DNA of 64,000 nucleotides from JACCXG01 sp963785755 (GCA_963785755.1 CAWAXG010000013.1:1240001-1304000); one strand, 5' to 3'; numbered from the stretch's first letter, positions 19,472 to 28,436 are shown. Notes: generated from the letters alone by a model not told the origin. Numbers and translations are program-made.

Positions 19472-20188
19472 GTGAAGGGACGCACTGCGGTCGTGACCGG
19501 CGCGGGGAGCGGCGTGGGCAGAGCCGTGGCGATCAAGTTCGCCGCCGAGGGATGGCGCGTCGCCCTGGTCGGACGAAGCGCTCGAGCGCTCGCCGAGACG
19601 ACGGCGCTCGCGGGCGCTGACGCCGACGACCGGGTCGTTGCGTTCCCCTGCGACGTCAGCGCGGCGGACACAGTGGCGGCGATGGGCGCGGATGTCCTTG
19701 CGCGCTTCGGCGAGGTCGACGTGCTCGTCAACTCGGCGGGCATCAACGTGCCGCAGCGGCGCCTCGAGTCCTTGTCGAACGACGACTGGCATCGCGTGCT
19801 CGCCACGAACCTGCACGGCGCCTACTACTGCGTGCAGGCGTTCCTGCCCGGTATGCGACAGCGTCAGACCGGCACGATCATCAACATCAATTCCGACGCC
19901 GGCCAGGCGGCGCGCGATGTCTCGGGCGCGGCCTACGTCTCATCCAAGTTCGGCCTGCGGGGATTGACCCAGCAGATCAACATCGAAGAGCGCGGCCACG
20001 GCGTGCGCGCGTGCTCGATCTGCCCGCGCGATATCAACACGCCGCTCCTCGACCGGCGCCTGCAGCCGCCCTCGCCGGACGTCCGCGCGCGGATGCTCCA
20101 GCCAGAGGATCTCGCCGCGTGCGTCTGGCTGGTCGCGACGCTGCCGCCGCGGGCCGTCCTCGACGAGATTTCGGTATCCAGCCGCTAG
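19472..20188 (+). CDS. Short-chain dehydrogenase/reductase (SDR)
   Basis: A 238-residue classical SDR. It shows the NAD(P)-binding TGAGSGVG motif at residues 10-17, VLVNSAG (the NNAG position), the catalytic Ser in ININSDAG, and the YVSSK (YxxxK) catalytic pair. The start is GTG at 19472; no in-frame ATG would keep the cofactor motif. The gene is divergent from the DUF1592 gene across about 170 nt. The substrate is unknown. The C-terminal end is short and followed at once by an AAGT-type repeat. Confidence 0.9.
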   Translation: MKGRTAVVTGAGSGVGRAVAIKFAAEGWRVALVGRSARALAETTALAGADADDRVVAFPCDVSAADTVAAMGADVLARFGEVDVLVNSAGINVPQRRLESLSNDDWHRVLATNLHGAYYCVQAFLPGMRQRQTGTIININSDAGQAARDVSGAAYVSSKFGLRGLTQQINIEERGHGVRACSICPRDINTPLLDRRLQPPSPDVRARMLQPEDLAACVWLVATLPPRAVLDEISVSSR

Positions 20189-20290
20189 CACAAGTTACAA
20201 GTACCAAGGAACAGTACAACGGAACGTCGTGATCGGACGATTGACGCGTGTAACGCTGCCCTTGTACGCTGCAACGAACGTTACGATGCA
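20189..20290. repeat. CAAGT/GTACAACGG-type intergenic repeat
   Basis: Immediately after the SDR stop come the words CACAAGTTACAAGTACCAAG and AGTACAACGGAA (20213-20224). Weaker inverted counterparts (CTTGTACG, CGTTACG) lie further right. The 12-nt word AGTACAACGGAA recurs at 36258-36269. The block fills most of the 132-nt gap before the ChrB gene. Confidence 0.6.
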
Positions 20291-20320
20291 CGCCGGTTTC
20301 CCCACCTGCCACGCCGCACG

Positions 20321-21415
20321 ATGAAACGCCGCCGCACAACCTCAGCGAGGGCGACGCCAGCCGGCGAGGCCAGCACCCAGGCGCGCCGCTGGCTGCTGTT
20401 CGTGCACCAGCTGCCGTCGAACCCGTCGAATCTGCGGGTGCGGACCTGGCGCCGGCTGCAACAGCTCGGCGCGCTCCCGATCAAGCAGGCGGTCTATGCG
20501 CTGCCGGATACACCCGCCGCCCGCGAGGATTTCGAGTGGCTGAAGACCGATGTCGAGAGCGCCGGCGGCCAGGCCAGCGTCTTCAGCGCCGGCACCATCG
20601 ATGCCTGGTCGGATGACGCCCTGGTCGACCAGTTCCGCCGCGCGCGCCAGGACGCGTACGCGGCCCTGGCCGAGGACGTCGAGAAGGTGCTCGAGCGCGA
20701 CGCCCGCAAGAGCGGCCGGGCCCGCGGCGGCCGCGCGCCGGCGCTGCGCCGGCTGCTGGAAATCCTCCGGCAACGGCTGTCGGCGATCGAAGGTGTCGAC
20801 TTCTTCGGCAGCCCGGGACGCGAACGCGTGACCACGCTCTTGAAGCGGCTCGAAGACCGTGCGGCGCCGCTGCCCGTCCGGATGCCGGCGCCGGATGCGG
20901 TACGTGCCGCGCACCCGGGCCACTACCAGGGCCGACGGTGGTTCACCCGGCCGCGGCCCGGCGTCGATCGAATGGCCTCGGCGTGGCTGATCCGGCGCTT
21001 CATCGATCCGCGCGCGCAATTCGCCTTCGCCACCGATCGAGACGAGGTGCCCGGCCGCGGCGTCCCGTTCGACATGTTCGGCGTGGCGTTCAGCCACCAG
21101 GGCGGGGGATGCACCTTCGAAACGCTGTGCACGGTCTTCGGGATCGACGATCCGGCAGCCGCTCGAATCGCCGCGATCGTGCACGATCTGGATCTGAAGG
21201 ATGGCCGGTTCGGCGCACCGGAATGCGCGACGGTCGGCGCGGTGATCGACGGACTGCAGCTGGCGCACGCCGACGATGACACGCTGCTCGCGCAGGGGAT
21301 GACGCTGTTCGAATCGCTCTATCAATCCTTCGAGCAGTCAGCCCGGTCCGCCGCTCCGCGTGCCCCCGTCCGGGGCCGGACGCCGGCGACGAAGAAAGCC
21401 GCTAGGCGATCTTGA
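20321..21415 (+). CDS. chrB: Chromate resistance protein ChrB-like
   Basis: A 364-residue protein with both ChrB regions: an N-terminal domain (WLLFVHQLPSNPSNLRVRTW, RLQQLGALPIKQAVYALP) and a C-terminal domain (HYQGRRWFTRPRPGVDRMAS, AWLIRRFIDPRAQFAF, GCTFETLCTVFGIDDPA, ALRIA-like helices and VHDLDLKDGRFG). ChrB proteins are soluble and, in proteobacteria, regulate or assist the ChrA chromate efflux pump. No chrA is in the window, so this copy may have another role. The stop lies in a strong hairpin shared with the convergent cation-efflux gene. Confidence 0.85.
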   Translation: MKRRRTTSARATPAGEASTQARRWLLFVHQLPSNPSNLRVRTWRRLQQLGALPIKQAVYALPDTPAAREDFEWLKTDVESAGGQASVFSAGTIDAWSDDALVDQFRRARQDAYAALAEDVEKVLERDARKSGRARGGRAPALRRLLEILRQRLSAIEGVDFFGSPGRERVTTLLKRLEDRAAPLPVRMPAPDAVRAAHPGHYQGRRWFTRPRPGVDRMASAWLIRRFIDPRAQFAFATDRDEVPGRGVPFDMFGVAFSHQGGGCTFETLCTVFGIDDPAAARIAAIVHDLDLKDGRFGAPECATVGAVIDGLQLAHADDDTLLAQGMTLFESLYQSFEQSARSAAPRAPVRGRTPATKKAARRS

Positions 21416-21453
21416 AATCCTTATCCCTCATCCCTGATGAGGGATAGGGATTT
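21415..21453. terminator. Bidirectional terminator hairpin between convergent chrB and CDF genes
   Basis: Arms 21415-21432 and 21436-21453 are 18 nt each with a single T/G wobble, around a 3-nt loop (CCT). AAATCC on the left mirrors GGATTT on the right, giving U-like ends in both directions. The stop codons of both flanking genes touch or lie in the hairpin. Confidence 0.8.
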
Positions 21454-22345
21454 CGCCGACCTTCCCCAGCGCCGGCTCGACGTGGACCAGCACGTCCGCG
21501 ACCCAGCCGAGCTCGGCTCTGACCTGCGTTCTCACCCGCCCGGCGATCGCGTGTCCGGCTTCCACCGTGAGCCGCGGATCGACTTCGATGTGCAGGTCCA
21601 CGTGGTACCCGAGGCCGGTCTTCCGGGCGAAGATCTTCTCGATGCCGAGCACGCCCGGCACGGTTTCCGCCACGCGCCGCACCCGCTCGATCATGTCACC
21701 GCGCGGCATCGTGTCCATGAGCTCGAGCGACGCGTCGCGCAGCACCCGGACGCCCGTGAGCATGACGATGATGCCGACCGCGAACCCGCCATAGTGGTCG
21801 GCCGCGAGGAACCGGACCGGGTTGTACATCGTGAGCACCACCGCCGTCAGGGCGGTCAGCGCGGCAAGAATGTCGACGGTATCGTTCCAGGCGTCGGCGA
21901 CGAGCGAGGTGCTGCCGATGCGCCGGCCGATCCGGAACTTGATCGCCGACATGGCGCCGCGCACGCCGATCGCGACCACCAGGACCACGACGGCGGCCGA
22001 CGACGGCGGCGGATGGTGCTCCCCCACCGCCTGCAGCGAGTTCCAGCCGATCCCCGCACCGCCAGCGACCAGGATCATCCCGACGACGAACCCGGCCAGC
22101 GTTTCGATGCGGCCGTGGCCGTAGGGGTGGTTCGCGTCCGGCGGCCTGCCCGCTATGACCATCCCGAACAAGACGACCGTTGAGGCGACCACGTCGCCGG
22201 CGAACTCGAGCCCGGCGGCCACCACCGACGTCGATCGCGTGAGCAGACCGACCACGATGCTCGAGGTCGCGAGCATCGCGCTCGCGACGATCCCGACGAT
22301 GGCGATCCACCGTCCGACACGATAGTCCTGGGGCCGTGGCGGCAT
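21428..22345 (-). CDS. Cation diffusion facilitator (CDF) family transporter
   Basis: A 305-residue inner-membrane protein with six predicted helices and a cytoplasmic C-terminal domain (VPGVLGIEKIFARKTGLGYH, VDLHIEVDPRLTVEAGHAIA). The HPYGHGRIE motif between TM2 and TM3 is diagnostic. CDFs exchange protons for Zn, Fe, Mn or Co. The transport-site residues deviate: TM2 has Glu-x3-Asp (GLEFAGD) and TM5 has Asp-Ala-Trp-Asn-x3-Asp (ADAWNDTVD), where His is usual in Zn transporters. The metal may therefore be Fe or Mn, but this is an inference. Confidence 0.9.
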   Translation of the reverse strand: MPPRPQDYRVGRWIAIVGIVASAMLATSSIVVGLLTRSTSVVAAGLEFAGDVVASTVVLFGMVIAGRPPDANHPYGHGRIETLAGFVVGMILVAGGAGIGWNSLQAVGEHHPPPSSAAVVVLVVAIGVRGAMSAIKFRIGRRIGSTSLVADAWNDTVDILAALTALTAVVLTMYNPVRFLAADHYGGFAVGIIVMLTGVRVLRDASLELMDTMPRGDMIERVRRVAETVPGVLGIEKIFARKTGLGYHVDLHIEVDPRLTVEAGHAIAGRVRTQVRAELGWVADVLVHVEPALGKVGEIPIPHQG

Positions 22346-22591
22346 GCATCAATTGTGGGTCCGGGGCGGCCGGGGTGTCGAGCAAGGTCCAGCCGGCGAG
22401 CCTGCGTCGCCTCGGATGGACCGGCACCGGCCGCGCGCCCACCAATGCTTGTAACGACTATTTACTTGCTATGTAACATTCGTTACTGACACAATGGAAC
22501 GGGCCCTACCATGGAGGATGATCCATGTCCCAGTTCCTCACGAGTTGCGGAGCGCCCGGGCGGCCGACAGGTCTGCTGACCGCTCTGTTCG

Positions 22592-23830
22592 TCACGCACC
22601 CGTGAGCGCGTCGCGGCTGCGCTGCAGAAAGTCCCGCTCACGCGCGTTGCCGGTCCGCGCGATCGCTGCCGCATAGGCCCGGGCCGCGTCATCAGCGCGG
22701 CCGAGGCGGCGGAGAAGGTCGGCGCGGATCGCGTGGAACAGGTAGTAGCCGTCGAGATCGAGCGGTGAAAGATCGTCGACGAGCGCAAGCGCGGCCTGCG
22801 GCCCCTCGACTTCGGCGACGGCGACCGCCCGGTTGAGCGCGACGACCGGGCCCGGCGCGATCGCCAGCAGCTGGTCATAGAGCCGCACGATCTGTCGCCA
22901 GTCTGTCGCAGAAGCGACTGGCGCGGCGCTGTGCACGGCGTTGATCGCCGCCTGGATCTGGTACGGGCCAGGCTGGTTGCGGCGGAGGCATCGACGGACG
23001 ATCGCCTGCCCTTCGGCAATGAGCCGGCGATTCCACAGGGCGCGGTTCTGGTCGGCGAGCAGCACGAGATCGCCCCCGGCACTGACCCGCGCCGGCCGGC
23101 GCGATTCGATCAACAGCATGAGCGCGAGCAACCCCATCACTTCCGGATCGCCGGGCATCAGCGCCGCGAGGAGGCGGCCGAGACGGATCGCCTCGGTGCA
23201 GAGATCGTCGCGCATGAGGCGCTCGCCCGAGCTCGCCGTGTAGCCTTCGTTGAAAATGAGGTAGACGACCGCGAGCACGGCGCGAAGCCGAACCGGCAAA
23301 TCCGTTTCGTCCGGCACCCGATACGGAATCCCCGCGTCGCGGATCTTGCCCTTCGCCCGCACCAGCCGCTGAGCCATGGTCGGCTCCGGCACCAGGAACG
23401 CGCGGGCGATCTCCGCGGTGGTGAGCCCGCCGAGCAGACGCAGCGTGAGCGCCACCTGCGCGCCGGTCGCCAGCGCCGGGTGGCAACAGGTGAAGATCAG
23501 ACGGAGCCGATCGTCGCGCACGGCATCACCCTCCTCCTCGAGCGAATCGTGGCTGGCGTGCAGCAGCGCGGCCTGCGCGTGCCGATCCTCGCGCGACGAT
23601 TCGCGGCGAAGGCGATCGATGGCCCGGTGCCGGGCCGTCGTGATGATCCACCCGGCCGGGCTCGGCGGCAGGCCGGCCGACGGCCATCGTTCGACCGCGA
23701 CAGTGAACGCGTCCTGCACCGCTTCCTCGGCGACATCGATGTTCCCGAAATGGCGGACCAGGACCGCCACGGCGCGACCGTATTCGTCGCGGAACACACG
23801 TGCGATCTCCGAGAGGTCGATGGCTGGCAC
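22592..23830 (-). CDS. ECF42-type RNA polymerase sigma factor with C-terminal extension
   Basis: A 412-residue protein. Sigma region 2 covers about residues 10-75 (RDEYGRAVAVLVRHFGNIDV, AVQDAFTVAVERWP, PAGWIITTARHRAIDRLRR) and region 4 about 115-165 (LALTLRLLGGLTTAEIARAF, VPEPTMAQRLVRAKGKIR). A long helical/TPR-like C-terminus follows (VVYLIFNEGYTASSGE, LYDQLLAIAPGPVVALNRAV, GYYLFHAIRADLLRRLGR). This extension and the neighbouring DGPF protein define the ECF42 group, which has no classical anti-sigma factor; the extension is thought to control activity. The gene starts 15 nt after the DGPF gene. Confidence 0.92.
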   Translation of the reverse strand: MPAIDLSEIARVFRDEYGRAVAVLVRHFGNIDVAEEAVQDAFTVAVERWPSAGLPPSPAGWIITTARHRAIDRLRRESSREDRHAQAALLHASHDSLEEEGDAVRDDRLRLIFTCCHPALATGAQVALTLRLLGGLTTAEIARAFLVPEPTMAQRLVRAKGKIRDAGIPYRVPDETDLPVRLRAVLAVVYLIFNEGYTASSGERLMRDDLCTEAIRLGRLLAALMPGDPEVMGLLALMLLIESRRPARVSAGGDLVLLADQNRALWNRRLIAEGQAIVRRCLRRNQPGPYQIQAAINAVHSAAPVASATDWRQIVRLYDQLLAIAPGPVVALNRAVAVAEVEGPQAALALVDDLSPLDLDGYYLFHAIRADLLRRLGRADDAARAYAAAIARTGNARERDFLQRSRDALTGA

Positions 23831-23845
23831 GGACCGGGTCAGATT

Positions 23846-24214
23846 TCAGCCTCCATGGTGCAACGGCCGCACTTCGATGGGAAGACTGTCCGGATAGCCC
23901 GGCAGCGTCAGCGCACGCGCCAGCTTACGGGCCCATTCGAGCGCCGAGTCGAGATCCGGGCTCTTGACGATGGTGAAGCCGCCGATGTGCTCTTTGCCTT
24001 CGGTGTAAGGCCCGTCGGTGGTAAGCACCTCGCCAGTCTTGATCCGCACGACCGTCGCGGTGCTCGGCGGGTGCATACCGGCGTTGAACACCCATGCCCC
24101 GGCCGACTTCATCTCCTCGATCAAGGCTTCCACGTCCCGCATCACTTTTTCGACAAGTTCGGGCGCCGGCGCTTCGCCATCGGGCTGATAAATGCTGAGC
24201 AGGTACTGTTTCAT
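23846..24214 (-). CDS. YCII-related / DGPF-domain protein (ECF42 partner)
   Basis: A 122-residue ferredoxin-like-fold protein beginning MKQYLLSIYQPDG, with the conserved TDGPYTEGKEHIGGFTIVKS block (DGPY in place of DGPF) and ending LPIEVRPLHHG. YCII-like proteins accompany ECF42 sigma factors in many phyla and may be the sigma factor's target or a ligand-binding partner. ATG at 24214. Only 15 nt separate it from the sigma-factor gene, so the two form an operon. Confidence 0.9.
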   Translation of the reverse strand: MKQYLLSIYQPDGEAPAPELVEKVMRDVEALIEEMKSAGAWVFNAGMHPPSTATVVRIKTGEVLTTDGPYTEGKEHIGGFTIVKSPDLDSALEWARKLARALTLPGYPDSLPIEVRPLHHGG

Positions 24215-24348
24215 CTCGGGTCTCCGTGAATGGTATCGGACTCGAATCTGAGCCCGGCTCCAACCTCTATACGAACGGTACGCCGGTAGATCGACAGTCC
24301 GGGTGGGACTGGAGGACGTCAGTTGTCTTCCACCTGATCTTTTTTACA

Positions 24349-24362
24349 GGGAGGACGGGAGG
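24349..24362. repeat. GGGAGGACGGGAGG repeat, copy 1
   Basis: An exact 14-nt word in the 274-nt non-coding stretch upstream of the DGPF gene. The same word occurs at 38110-38123 and, on the other strand and extended to three units, at 48947-48968. Nothing else was recognised in this gap. Confidence 0.6.
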
Positions 24363-24488
24363 GCCGTTTTTAGGAAGAAGCACGGCTTACGGATCCGTCG
24401 TGCACCGAGCCGTGGTGCTGGCCTGATGCGTGAAGCGCAAGTCGTGACGTCTCTGAAAGAAGGTGATCATTTCGAAGATACTCCCGCG

Positions 24489-25010
24489 TCACAGCGCGAG
24501 GTCAGCCGACACATCCCGCCCGAACACGCGCCCGAGCGCCGCGCGCGCGGCCCAATACCCGCACATCCCGTGCACACCGCCACCGGGGGGTGTCGAGGCC
24601 GAGCACAGAAACAGCCGTGGGTTCGAGGTCGTGTATGGATTCCACCGCGGAAACGGCCGCAACGGGAACTGGTCGAGCGTGTGCGCGCCGCCGGCGATGT
24701 CACCGCCCACGAGATTCGGATTGTGTGATTCCAGGGCGCCGGAGGGCATGACGAACCGCGCGAGGATGGTGTCACGGAAGCCGGGAGCGAAACGTTCGAT
24801 CTGGCGCTCGACGCGATCGGTCATGTCGGCGGTCGCCCCGTTCGGCACGTGGCAGTACGCCCACCCGGTGTGACGTCCCGCAGGGGCACGCGTCGGATCG
24901 ACGTGGCTCTGCTGCGCCACGATGACGAAGGGCGCCTCCGGGATTCGACCGGTGTTGGCAGCCGCCTCGGACCGCGCGATCTCTTCGTATCCGGCGATGG
25001 CTGTCCGGGC
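24489..25010 (-). pseudogene. C-terminal remnant of a phytoene-desaturase-like FAD-dependent oxidoreductase
   Basis: About 170 codons match the C-terminus of carotenoid-desaturase-type NAD(P)/FAD oxidoreductases. From a start near 25010 the frame reads YEEIARSEAAANTGRIPEAP, VAQQSHVDPTRAPAGRHT, WAYCHVPNG, IERFAPGFRDTILAR, NPNLVGGDIAGGAHTL and the flavin-binding end STPPGGGVHGMCGYWAARAA. Upstream of about 25010 the similarity is lost, and only about 170 nt remain before the next gene's end. The N-terminal FAD/Rossmann half is therefore absent and the gene is a deletion remnant. Confidence 0.75.
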
Positions 25011-25180
25011 TCTCCGCGGACCGCCCGCTCGCCGGGCCGGTCATGACCGGAATGCCCGGTTCACGATCGACGGCGAGGGCTCCGGGGTGCGCAGGAGCAC
25101 CTGAGTGAATGCGCGGTTCGCATCGAAACACACTTGCCAGACGACGTCACCCAAGGCGACGGCCCGCGACCGCGGTCGCG

Positions 25181-26182
25181 TCACGACTCGGACGGCGAAG
25201 TCCCCGGCCGCACGATGCAGCGGAAACCGAGATGACAGGTCGAAGTATCGATCGGCTCGGGGAACCGAGCCGCCGGCCGGTACCGGCGACAGTAGTTCGG
25301 CGCGCACAGATGCGAGCCGCCCTTGATTACCTTCCGTGGGATGCGGATGTTCGGCTGACCCGGGTCGTAGCTGTCGTCCTCGCGCGCGCCGCGCGGATTC
25401 CGCGGCGTGCAGCAGGCCTTGATGACCTCGCTCGGATGTTTGGGATGGTACCAGTCCGTCGTCCATTCCCAGACATTCCCGACCATGTCGTAGAGGCCGT
25501 ATCCGTTGGGGGGGAACGCATCGACCGGCGAGGTGCCCTCGTAGCCGTCCTCCACGAGGTTCTGCCACGGGAATTCCCCCTGCCAGGTATTGGCCAGGTG
25601 ATCGTGCTCGTCGCGGAGGAAGGCGTCGCCCCAGGCGTACGCGGCGCCGTCGAGCCCGCCGCGCGCCGCCAGCTCCCATTCCGCCTCGGTCGGCAGCGCC
25701 TTGCCTTCCCACTCCGCGAACGCCAGCGCGTCGGCGAAGGCGACGTGCACGACAGGGTGCCGCTCGCGGTCCGCGATCGAGGACGAGGGTCCATACGGAT
25801 GCCTCCAGTCCGCGCCGCGCAGGAAGCTCCACCAGTTCCCGATATTGCGGAGATCGACCGGGCCGTCGGGCTGCACGAAGACGAGCGAACCGGCGTAGAG
25901 CATGTGCGGCAGGGCGCCGGGATAATCGGCCGGGTCGGGGGGAATCTCCGCGAACGTGACGTGTCCCGTCTCGTGGACGAAACGCGCGAATCGCTCGTTG
26001 GTCACCGGATAGCGGTCCATCCAGAACCCGTCAACGGAGACGCGATGAACCGGGCGCTCTTCGGGGTAGTGCGCGTCTGAGCCCATACGGTAGGTGGTCG
26101 CCGGAATCCAGACCATGTCGGGGAACGGCGGAGCTTCACCCTTGCCGGCAGAATCCTCTATCTGTAGGTCCTGATGCGACAT
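25181..26182 (-). CDS. Formylglycine-generating enzyme (sulfatase-modifying factor) family, cysteine-complete
   Basis: A 333-residue protein with the full FGE fold: MVWIPATTYRMGSD, HRVSVDGFWMDRYPVTNERF, HPVVHVAFADALAFAEWEG, LPTEAEWELAARGG, YDMVGNVWEWTTDWY and IGF-like closing STCHLGFRC. The catalytic block KGGSHLCAPNYCRRYRPAAR has Cys293 and Cys298 in the Cys-x4-Cys spacing that binds copper in true FGEs, which oxidise a sulfatase cysteine to formylglycine with O2. No signal peptide is visible, so it should act in the cytoplasm. No sulfatase gene is in the window, so the target must lie elsewhere. Confidence 0.9.
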   Translation of the reverse strand: MSHQDLQIEDSAGKGEAPPFPDMVWIPATTYRMGSDAHYPEERPVHRVSVDGFWMDRYPVTNERFARFVHETGHVTFAEIPPDPADYPGALPHMLYAGSLVFVQPDGPVDLRNIGNWWSFLRGADWRHPYGPSSSIADRERHPVVHVAFADALAFAEWEGKALPTEAEWELAARGGLDGAAYAWGDAFLRDEHDHLANTWQGEFPWQNLVEDGYEGTSPVDAFPPNGYGLYDMVGNVWEWTTDWYHPKHPSEVIKACCTPRNPRGAREDDSYDPGQPNIRIPRKVIKGGSHLCAPNYCRRYRPAARFPEPIDTSTCHLGFRCIVRPGTSPSES

Positions 26183-26529
26183 GCATCTCCTCAGGAGACC
26201 GTCCCATTCATCCGGGACGGTCGGTTCACGGCTGACGCCGGTACCCTAATGGGATCACCCGGCAGTGCGGAAGCGGAAAACTACGTACCCGAAGACCGTA
26301 GAAGTACGTGCCCGCGCCGGAAGAAAGTACCGGTCCCGGCGGTCATGAGCTCGAGGCTTGAGGCCCTTCAGTGCGGCAGGCGGCCGACAGCTCGTCAATT
26401 CCCTCGGACGCCCGTACTTTTTCACCGCCCGCGCCGTACTTCTCCAGCCCTGCGGGGCGTAGTCTCCCGCTTCACGTGCCCGAGCTTCGTTCCTATCCTT
26501 GGCAGGTGGCACTGGAAGAAGGTGATCCG
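26183..26529. other. Non-coding divergent region between FGE and receiver gene
   Basis: A 347-nt gap holding the divergent promoters of the FGE and receiver genes. GTAC-containing words recur (around 26284, 26308, 26328, 26413 and 26438), several followed by C-rich triplets. They are irregularly spaced and no clear operator could be defined. No ORF with coding character was seen. Confidence 0.4.
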
Positions 26530-26964
26530 ATGAATCGAAGGCGAGTGCTGCTGGCCGACGATCACGCGGCAACGATGCAGTGCTGGCGGACGCTGCTCGA
26601 ACCGGAGTTCGAGGTGGTGGGGACCGTCGCCGACGGACAGGAGCTGGTTGACGCCGCCGAGCGGCTGAGACCGGACGTCATTGTCACCGACGTCGTGATG
26701 CCGGGGATGAGCGGAATCCTGGCGGCGGCGGCGATTCTGCGCCGCCACGCGGCGGCGCGCATCGTGTTCGCGACGGTGCATGCGGACCGCACGATGCTGC
26801 GCAAGGGCCTCGCACTCGGCGCGTTCGGCTACGTGCTGAAGGTCAGGGCGGGAGACGATCTCGTGCCGGCGATTCGAGCGGCGATTCGAGGCGACCTGCA
26901 CATCAGTCCCTTCCCGGTGCTCGCGGAGCCGGGCACCGAGGTTGGACCCCGACGTCCGTGCTGA
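26530..26964 (+). CDS. Stand-alone response-regulator receiver domain
   Basis: A 144-residue CheY-like protein with DD at residues 10-11, phosphoacceptor Asp54 in VTDVVMPGMSG, Thr in VFATVH and the conserved Lys in YVLKVRAG. The sequence resembles NarL-family receivers, but the DNA-binding domain is missing: after the receiver only PVLAEPGTEVGPRRPC remains. ATG at 26530 has GAAGAAGG upstream. The OmpA-like gene follows 105 nt downstream on the same strand. It may be a phosphate sink or shuttle, or a truncated regulator. Confidence 0.85.
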   Translation: MNRRRVLLADDHAATMQCWRTLLEPEFEVVGTVADGQELVDAAERLRPDVIVTDVVMPGMSGILAAAAILRRHAAARIVFATVHADRTMLRKGLALGAFGYVLKVRAGDDLVPAIRAAIRGDLHISPFPVLAEPGTEVGPRRPC

Positions 26965-27068
26965 CGGCAGACCAGCTGATCGAAAAAAGCAGAAAACACG
27001 AAATGAGCTCCGGACGCGGCTGGAGTCTGACACACCGTCAGCCGTCCGCCCCGGCCGGGGAGGAGCAC

Positions 27069-28436
27069 ATGTTCGAGCACCTGGTGAACGACGCCTCATC
27101 GCGCCTCAACGTGCCCGCGGCGAACCTGTCGGAAATGATGCGCGAGCTGCTCTGGCTCGTCACCAACGAGCGAACCGGCGGGCCGGAGGGCTTTCTCGAC
27201 CAGTTCCGGCGCGCCGGCCTCGGTGACGCGACCAGGTCCTGGTTCGACGGGAGGGAAGGCCGGTTACTCACGACAGCCGAGCTCGAGTCGGCGCTGGGCA
27301 CGAGCACGCTCGACCATCTCGCGATCTCGAGCGGCCTCAGCCGCGCCTCGGCGATGTCGGCGGTTGCCCTTCTGCTGCCGAGGCTGATCGGCCGGTTGAC
27401 GCCTGGCAGCAGGCTCGCGCCCGACGTCGCGCTCCCGTCACAGGTCACGTCCTATCTGACGACGCCCGACTCGCCACCGCAGCTGCAGGTCCGGCGGATG
27501 TCGTGGCAGTGGCTTCCGTGGACCGCCTGGGCCGTCCTCTCGCTGGCGGGTCTGCTTTTACTGCGCGGGACCGCCGGAACGATCAATCCCCAGCTCACAC
27601 TGACCAACCGCGACGGACTGATTGTCTACTCTGGCCTCGTCCGCGACGACGCGAGCAGGAGGGCGATCGTCGGCGCTCTTCAGACGACCTTCGGCGAGCA
27701 GAATGTCAACGGACACATCGGCGTCGATCGCCACGTGAGGCAGGCGTCCTGGATGTCGTGGCCCGGCGACCTGTTCGGATATCTGAAGGTGCCCGGCGTC
27801 GACTTCTCGCTCAACGGTGACGCGATCGGCATCGGCGGATGGCTGTCGGCCGCGGAGCGGCAGACCCTGACCGACAGGCTGCGGGCGCATTTCGGCCCCG
27901 ACGCCAGCATCGGCACGCTCGGCGATGCGGCCGCGGACGCGATTCGAGCGGCCAACGACAAAGCGCTTTCGGCGCTCCCGGCGCTTTCGGCGGTGGGCAC
28001 GATCGGCGTGTCCGGCATATCCGCGGATTCGCTCGTCAGGGCCATGAACCTGGCGATCATCAACTTCGCGACCGCAAGCGCCGATATTCCCGCCGATGGC
28101 GCGGCGATCATTCGCAAGTCGGCGGAGGTAATGGTGGCAATGCGGGCGGTGCCGGCAGGAACGATGATCGAGATCGGCGGGCACACTGACAGCACCGGCG
28201 ATCCGGCCGGCAACCTGGCGCTGTCGCAACAGCGGGCCGACGCCGTCAAGCACGCGCTGGTGGCGGCCGGCGTCCCGGCGGCGATCCTGATCGCGAAGGG
28301 ATATGGCGCCACCAGGCCACGGGCCACGAACGATACCGAATACCGCCGATTCCTGAACCGCCGTATCGTGTTCGCGGTGATCCGCAAGCCGGTAGCCGGT
28401 CTGAAGAACGGGAGCTCAGAGCCGATCCGAGAGTGA
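27069..28436 (+). CDS. YidB/DUF937-like, BON-like and OmpA fusion envelope protein
   Basis: A 455-residue protein; the ATG at 27069 follows GGAGG by 5 nt. The first ~130 residues resemble the YidB/DUF937 helical fold (LSEMMRELLWLVTNERTGGP, LDHLAISSGLSRASAMSAVA). One transmembrane helix follows (about 145-165, WTAWAVLSLAGLLLLRGTAG), then a BON-like region (LTNRDGLIVYSGLVRDDASR) and an OmpA peptidoglycan-binding domain (IEIGGHTDSTGDPAGNLALS, QQRADAVKHALVAAGV, LNRRIVFAV). The OmpA part should lie in the periplasm and the YidB-like part in the cytoplasm. Similar fusions occur in soil bacteria; the function is unknown. Confidence 0.8.
   Translation: MFEHLVNDASSRLNVPAANLSEMMRELLWLVTNERTGGPEGFLDQFRRAGLGDATRSWFDGREGRLLTTAELESALGTSTLDHLAISSGLSRASAMSAVALLLPRLIGRLTPGSRLAPDVALPSQVTSYLTTPDSPPQLQVRRMSWQWLPWTAWAVLSLAGLLLLRGTAGTINPQLTLTNRDGLIVYSGLVRDDASRRAIVGALQTTFGEQNVNGHIGVDRHVRQASWMSWPGDLFGYLKVPGVDFSLNGDAIGIGGWLSAAERQTLTDRLRAHFGPDASIGTLGDAAADAIRAANDKALSALPALSAVGTIGVSGISADSLVRAMNLAIINFATASADIPADGAAIIRKSAEVMVAMRAVPAGTMIEIGGHTDSTGDPAGNLALSQQRADAVKHALVAAGVPAAILIAKGYGATRPRATNDTEYRRFLNRRIVFAVIRKPVAGLKNGSSEPIRE

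Noticed and set aside
26280..26450. Regularly spaced operator array of GTAC words
   Set aside because: Spacing and flanks are irregular; chance occurrence in a 350-nt GC-rich region is plausible.
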